Below are positions 63,115-64,000 of a DNA stretch of 64,000 bases, in pieces; position 1 is the stretch's first letter, and the number at the start of each line of letters is the position of its first letter. The notes beneath the pieces were generated by a model. It saw nothing but the letters and a program-made list of their open reading frames with translations, ran no database searches and was not told the DNA's origin. Both the position numbers and the translations under genes were made by a program. This DNA is from Microbacter sp. GSS18 (lineage in GTDB: Bacteria > Actinomycetota > Actinomycetes > Actinomycetales > Microbacteriaceae): positions 1,426,001 through 1,490,000 of the forward strand of contig CP119753.1 in assembly GCA_029319145.1 (NCBI GenBank), given 5' to 3'.

Positions 63115-63588
63115 CTAGGAGGCGTCGAGGACCGCCGCACACAGCTCCACGGCGGCGTCGACGGTCGCCTCGCGGATCTGCTCCCTCGACCCCGCCGTCG
63201 ACAGCTGCTGGACGCGGGTCACGGCCGGCGTGGACACCGCGATGAACACCGTGCCGACGGGCTTGCCGTCCTGCGGGTCGGGACCGGCGACGCCGGTCGT
63301 CGCCACCCCCACGTCGGCGCCCAGGAGCCGGCGGATGCCGTGGGCCATCGACTGCGCGACATCCGCGTCGACGGCGCCGCGTTCGGCCAGCAGCGCGGCC
63401 GACACCCCCAGCACCGTGCTCTTGACGTCGGTGGCGTACGCGACCACTCCCCCGCGCATGCTCGCCGAGGCCCCCGGAACGCTCGTGATGCGCCCCGCGA
63501 CGAGTCCGCCCGTCAGGGACTCCGCCGTGCCGATCGACCAGCCGCGTTCGGCGAGGCGCGCCAGCAGCGCCGCCGCGGCATCCGTCAC
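63115..63588 (-). CDS. CinA C-terminal domain protein (nicotinamide-nucleotide amidase type)
   Basis: The 157-residue protein is the single CinA C-terminal domain. It shows GTAESLTGGLVAGRI near residue 20 and GVAGPDPQDGKPVGTVF near 115, the motifs of PncC-type NMN deamidases. It has no N-terminal MoaB-like part. The GTG at 63588 overlaps the pgsA stop by four bases. It probably recycles nicotinamide mononucleotide. Confidence 0.92.
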   Translation of the reverse strand: MTDAAAALLARLAERGWSIGTAESLTGGLVAGRITSVPGASASMRGGVVAYATDVKSTVLGVSAALLAERGAVDADVAQSMAHGIRRLLGADVGVATTGVAGPDPQDGKPVGTVFIAVSTPAVTRVQQLSTAGSREQIREATVDAAVELCAAVLDAS

Positions 63589-64000
63589 GCCCGGTCCTTC
63601 TTCGCCCGGGCTCCGCGCACCTCGGCGACGATGTAGTCGATTCCGCTGGCGATGGTGAGCGCGACCGCGACCGCCATCGTGACGCCGTTGACCCACCAGA
63701 TCCACTCGCCCACGAGCGTCCACAGCGGCAGCAGCGCGAGCGACAGCGCGATCGCCTGCGCGAAGGTCTTGAGCTTGCCCATCCACGCCGCCGCCAGCAC
63801 GTGGTCGCTCACGACCACGAGGCGATAGACGGTGATGCCGATCTCGCGCACGAGGACGACGATGGTGATCCACCACGGCAGCTCGCCCAGGATAGACAGT
63901 CCGACGAATGCGATGCCCGTGAGCGCCTTGTCGGCGATCGGGTCGAGGAGCTTGCCGAGATCGGTGACGATCTCGTATCTGCGGGCGAGATAGCCGTCGA
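63585..64000 (-). CDS. pgsA: CDP-diacylglycerol-glycerol-3-phosphate 3-phosphatidyltransferase, 5' partial
   Basis: Only the C-terminal part (138 residues) is in the window. It begins inside the CDP-alcohol phosphatidyltransferase motif, read as DGYLARRYEIVTDLG followed by KLLDPIADK, and continues with three membrane segments. The enzyme makes phosphatidylglycerol phosphate in the membrane. The start lies beyond the window. It is coupled to the cinA-type gene. Confidence 0.9.
   Translation of the reverse strand, partial: DGYLARRYEIVTDLGKLLDPIADKALTGIAFVGLSILGELPWWITIVVLVREIGITVYRLVVVSDHVLAAAWMGKLKTFAQAIALSLALLPLWTLVGEWIWWVNGVTMAVAVALTIASGIDYIVAEVRGARAKKDRA

Overview
The window is a chromosomal segment of a high-GC actinobacterium, most likely a member of the Microbacteriaceae close to Microbacterium. 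This rests on the very high G+C, frequent GTG starts, and the actinobacterial gene neighbourhoods pgsA-cinA-clgR-DUF3046-recA-recX, hisC-hisB-hisH-priA, gluABCD and argCJBDF. No database search was possible, so the genus is an inference. I see no phage, insertion sequence, CRISPR array or tRNA gene. It looks like core chromosome with a few fast-evolving genes.

Region 1 (1-4.1 kb): the end of a flavoprotein with a [2Fe-2S] domain faces a HAD-IIA phosphatase and a TPR protein that carries long basic tandem repeats and an acidic repeat tail. Region 2 (4.1-9.75 kb): a complete 16S-23S-5S rRNA operon on the minus strand, with a recognisable promoter, a leader, a tRNA-free spacer and a terminator hairpin. 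Region 3 (10-14.4 kb): a YaaH-type transporter, a DUF4184 protein, tyrS, and a DUF3307/SatD pair with a likely operator. Region 4 (14.4-22.3 kb): a tightly coupled arginine cluster argC-J-B-D-F, then a membrane acyltransferase-like gene, then argH. No argR or argG is present.

Region 5 (22.5-30.6 kb): a reductase/hydrolase pair, a P-type cation ATPase and pheST. Region 6 (30.6-37.9 kb): an iron(III) ABC transporter behind a DtxR-type iron box, then a gluABCD glutamate uptake operon with a strong hairpin between gluB and gluC. Region 7 (37.9-40.8 kb): an rRNA methyltransferase gene, infC-rpmI-rplT (infC apparently starting at ATC) and a DUF1844 gene. Region 8 (40.8-48.7 kb): a secreted beta-propeller protein with an internal duplication, a PLP decarboxylase, sseB-like and histidine genes, and a divergent LysM-gene/lexA pair with an SOS-like palindrome.

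Region 9 (48.7-64 kb): a membrane protein, an S9 peptidase, hflX, a methyltransferase, dapF, a GNAT gene, miaA-miaB, an ABC exporter, and recX-recA, DUF3046, clgR, cinA and pgsA (cut by the window end).

Most same-strand neighbours overlap by 1 or 4 bases (TGATG, ATGA or GTGA), so translational coupling is the rule. SOS response genes (lexA, LysM partner, recA, recX) and proteostasis control (clgR) are both represented.
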